A stretch of DNA of 64,000 nt, taken from the NCBI GenBank assembly GCA_945910005.1, contig OX246741.1:34687488-34751487 (forward strand). Reading direction: 5' to 3'. Source of the DNA: Isoperla grammatica (Eukaryota > Arthropoda > Insecta > Plecoptera > Perlodidae). The position numbers and the translations under genes are program-made. Below the pieces are notes generated by a model. It was not told the origin of the DNA. It did no database searches and saw only the letters and a program-made list of their open reading frames with translations. The stretch's first letter is position 1; each line of letters opens with the position of its first letter. Shown piece by piece: positions 61,063-64,000 of the stretch.

Positions 61063-61405
61063 AGTGTTTAAGTTGTTGTTTTAAGTCAAGTGTGTGGAAT
61101 GTCAGCGTCAGCACAATCGTCAAATGTTTAAGTTGTTGTTTTAAGTCAAGTGTGTGGAATGTCAGCGTCAGCACAATCGTCAAATGTTTAAGTTGTTGTT
61201 TTAAGTCAAGTGTATGGAATGTCAGCGTCAGCACAATCGTCAAATGTTTAAGTTGTTGTTTTAAGTCAAGTGTATGGAATGTCAGCGTCAGCACAATCGT
61301 CAAATGTTTAAGTTGTTGTTTTAAGTCAAGTGTGTTAAATGTCAGCGTCAGACCAATCGTCAAATGTTTAAGTTGTGGCTTTAATTCGTGTGTGAACTGT
61401 CAGCG
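61063..61405 (+). repeat. 60-bp tandem repeat (about 5.5 units)
   Basis: Units of 60 bp begin with GTTTAAGTTGTTGTTTTAAG at 61067, 61127, 61187, 61247 and 61307; the last unit (from 61367) is diverged. Because 60 is a multiple of 3 the repeat gives chance ORFs of over 100 codons on both strands. These are repeat artefacts, not genes. Confidence 0.9.
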
Positions 61406-61554
61406 TCAACGTAATCATAACACCTCAATGTGTTAAAAACAATCATCACCAAACTATCAGTAACATTCAATTAACCATCATCTTCCCGTAATTACCATCA
61501 ACTAGAACTTCAAGCCGTGAAGAAACCAATTCAAGGAATACGAAGACATCTGTC

Positions 61555-61930
61555 ACGTAACAAAGACCATCCTAAAGTGTATTCCAACGAATGAATTCAC
61601 TGCCGTTTTTGCACGCAACTGCTATGCGCGCCAAGGGTCTTCCCCCACCACCCGGCCGCGCGCTCAGAGTGAGAGACTGCTCGTAAATTATACCTGTCCT
61701 GTCCTGTTGTAAATGTCCTCTATTCATACTGTAGTCACACATACAAAATCCACAGATTCATTATTTCGTAAGTTTTAACACGTTATTTGGATTCTTGAAT
61801 AAAAACCAATACGTTTCCATGTTTGAATCGTCCTAATAGGCCAACAGCTTCATAAAGCAGAAACAGTCACTACTTTGCCGTATACTCTCAGTCACTATAG
61901 AGCACTCAAAATAGACTAGATGCATTCTGG
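61555..61930 (-). repeat. Dispersed repeat, inverted copy 1
   Basis: Read on the minus strand this segment matches 63120-63515 over most of its length with moderate divergence. Shared blocks include TGAATTCATTCGTTGGAATA, AAGACCCTTGGCG and TTTTTATTCAAGAATCCAAA. Probably two insertions of one unnamed transposon. Confidence 0.75.
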
Positions 61931-63119
61931 TGGCAAAAAAATTAACTTCTATTAGGAGTGGTGTAGCTGTCAATTTTCATTGTTGTTTTATTGTTATTAT
62001 TCATCAATGGCGCTGAAAGGAGGTTGCTTAGCAGCGCTATCTATGTTAGTTTTGAGTCCTCTATCCAAATGCATTACTTAGGAGTTATTATAAATTATTG
62101 TAAATTATAAATACAAATTTATTTTTATTTTATTTATTTTGTTTTATTATTTAAAACGGGAAATTCAAGTTTTAACTCATTTTTTTATTGACTGACAGTT
62201 TCCGTCATGGTGTTTGTTATATGTTTTTATCACTCATTTGTTCATTTGTTTATATTTATCTTCAGTGCTTAATTAAACCATGTTTGTATTATTCGTCATT
62301 TGTGGGTTCTGTACCTGTTGAGAGTTGATGTTATGCAATAAACAAATAGGCCTAAATAAATAACTAAACTTGGTATACATAACAATTCACACATCATGCA
62401 CGAAGGCATTCGCACACTAAAATAGAAACTTGTTTTCACTTTATGAGCCATATAGTGTGAATACAAGTGTTCATAGTCGACCCCTACCCCATTGGAAATT
62501 TGTATAAACTGTTGCTAATTATTTTATACGTGATATTTTCCATACAAAAAAAAACTAGCAAATAGTGTTGAGTTCTAATGCAATTAATTATCGACTCTGA
62601 ATTCGTACGGACCTCAGGACTCTGCTGATACACACCCACGCACGAGTAGATTATTATAATTTAGTTGTACAATAAACATTAAATCCGTCGTCTCACGTCG
62701 AAGACACAAAACCGTCGACTAATCTTTCCAACAAAAGGCAATTATTTAACAAAAGAGCATTGAAGATGTTGTTTCCCTGCCAGATGTCATTTTTCGATGT
62801 CGCCAAGTCACTTACAGGTGTATCGCGGGACATTCAACTTTCTTTCAAAATATACTAAGGGGTAGGACGAGTGACAAAAGAATGCGTTGATGAGTAACGG
62901 TGATGTGACAGTTGTGTAAGGAAGGGTTGGTCAGTTAGAGGTGACTGACCCGCTTATTCCGCACGTGCGATTTGGGATTTGCCGATGGTTCGCCGTTTTC
63001 GACTTTGAAAGAATGATCATCATAATTTACGTATTATAACTTGGATCATCTTCCATCTATAGGCCTATTATGCCCATTATGCCTATTATTATGCCTATTA
63101 TGCCACTTTCCACATCCAA

Positions 63120-63515
63120 TTAACGTATGTGTTGTGATTTATCGGTTACGTCATCTGAAGAAGTTATTCATACCGTATTGAAGTGTCAATATTATCTTCT
63201 TGTGATGTAGTCGGTCTATTGGGACGTTTCAAACATAAAAACGTGTTGATTTTTATTCAAGAATCCAAATAATTGGTTAAAAGTTAAGAAATTTTGAATC
63301 TGTAGATTTTGTATGTGTTACTGAAGCGATTAACTGTATCAATAGAGACTGAATAGAGGGCATCTTGACAGGAATAATTTACGGTCAGTCCCTCGAACTC
63401 GCCGCGCGGCCGAGTAGTGGGAGAAGACCCTTGGCGGGGTCGGAGGGGAAATGCGGCTACGTCAGTGAATTCATTCGTTGGAATACACTTTACCACCAAC
63501 ATCAACTCGATCTAC
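63120..63515 (+). repeat. Dispersed repeat, copy 2
   Basis: Partner of the inverted copy at 61555-61930, separated by about 1.2 kb. The ORFs across it (63284-63616) are not conserved between copies and I do not call them genes. Confidence 0.75.
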
Positions 63516-64000
63516 AATCCGTGAATAACCCGGAACCTCAGGAATATTACGAACATGTAACGTTATTAAGATATAAAACTAATATTAACATTTTGGCAGC
63601 TTGGTTGAAGGATTAGTTGATAAGGGGATTGAACATTATAAATCACTTTGGGCCCAAGTAGGTAGTTGTTGTTGCTGTGTTTCATAATAATATGCTAATA
63701 CAGTCCATGGAAACAATTTGATTGATTAATTTATAATATCCTGTGGATCCTATCAAATGTATGTTAATTTTAATTACCGTAATTGTGTGAACCGACTGAG
63801 CTAGGCGAACATAATCTATTTTAGGTCATCACCACCTTACCGGGCATCTTCAGGTGAGTGTGAGATTGACAATTTGGCGCGACCAACGTTAGGGGCTCGA
63901 ATATTAACTGCAACCCGAGATAACTTTCATAAACTAAAAATTTGTATTGGTAAATTCGTAATTGTATTGTGTTGTGTTGATTTTCAATGTGTCATTAATT

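Noticed and set aside
61043..61436. ORFs of over 100 codons on both strands
   Set aside because: They exist only because the 60-bp tandem repeat is a multiple of 3 and lacks stops; the encoded peptide is a simple repeat.
63811..63873. Possible small exon bounded by TTTTAG and CAG|GTGAGT
   Set aside because: The splice-like borders are good but the 29-base interior has no recognisable partner exons; insufficient support.

Overview
The window is nuclear DNA from an arthropod, most likely an insect. It carries an insect-type sugar (gustatory) receptor gene, a RAB18 gene and a DDI1/rngo gene, all split by spliceosomal introns. Three tRNA-Val genes and many small DNA transposons fill the rest. 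The palindrome TAGGCCTA is unusually common in the non-coding DNA. I cannot name the species.

Layout. 1-2828 is AT-rich intergenic DNA with MITEs and an old hAT-like fragment. 2829-32741 (+) is a complete eight-exon gene for a 470-residue sugar receptor of the Gr5a/Gr64 type. Its phases join perfectly and it ends in the family TYhhhhhQ motif. Two of its exon-intron junctions have been amplified in place. The 3' end of exon 3 plus 17 intronic bases became a 64-bp minisatellite of 317 units, 20.3 kb long, inside intron 3. The 3' part of exon 6 plus 26 intronic bases became about 16 units of 133-148 bp in intron 6, next to a 1.2-kb hAT-like element. Exon 1 also contains a smaller in-frame duplication.

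32742-44202 holds three identical tRNA-Val(AAC) genes, a 2.6-kb nest of MITEs (36.3-38.9 kb), SINE-like pieces and long G tracts. 44203-46599 (-) is a complete five-exon RAB18 gene of 207 residues. 46600-53107 is AT-rich with two MITEs and a 486-bp hAT element. 53108-59649 (-) contains the last five recognised exons of DDI1 (retropepsin-like domain, then UBA). The upstream UBL exons are not seen. A Tigger-like pogo element and a 520-bp MITE sit in its introns. 59650-64000 holds a 60-bp tandem repeat and a pair of long inverted repeats.

The three protein genes have no evident joint function: taste perception, vesicle/lipid-droplet trafficking, and ubiquitin-linked proteolysis. The most unusual signal is the 64-bp array. 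Each unit carries what looks like a complete minimal 58-nt intron (GT, branch-like TTAAC, pyrimidine tract, AG) plus a 6-nt microexon. If spliced in, each microexon would add Ala-Leu in frame to a membrane segment of the receptor. Splicing of these units is inference and untested.
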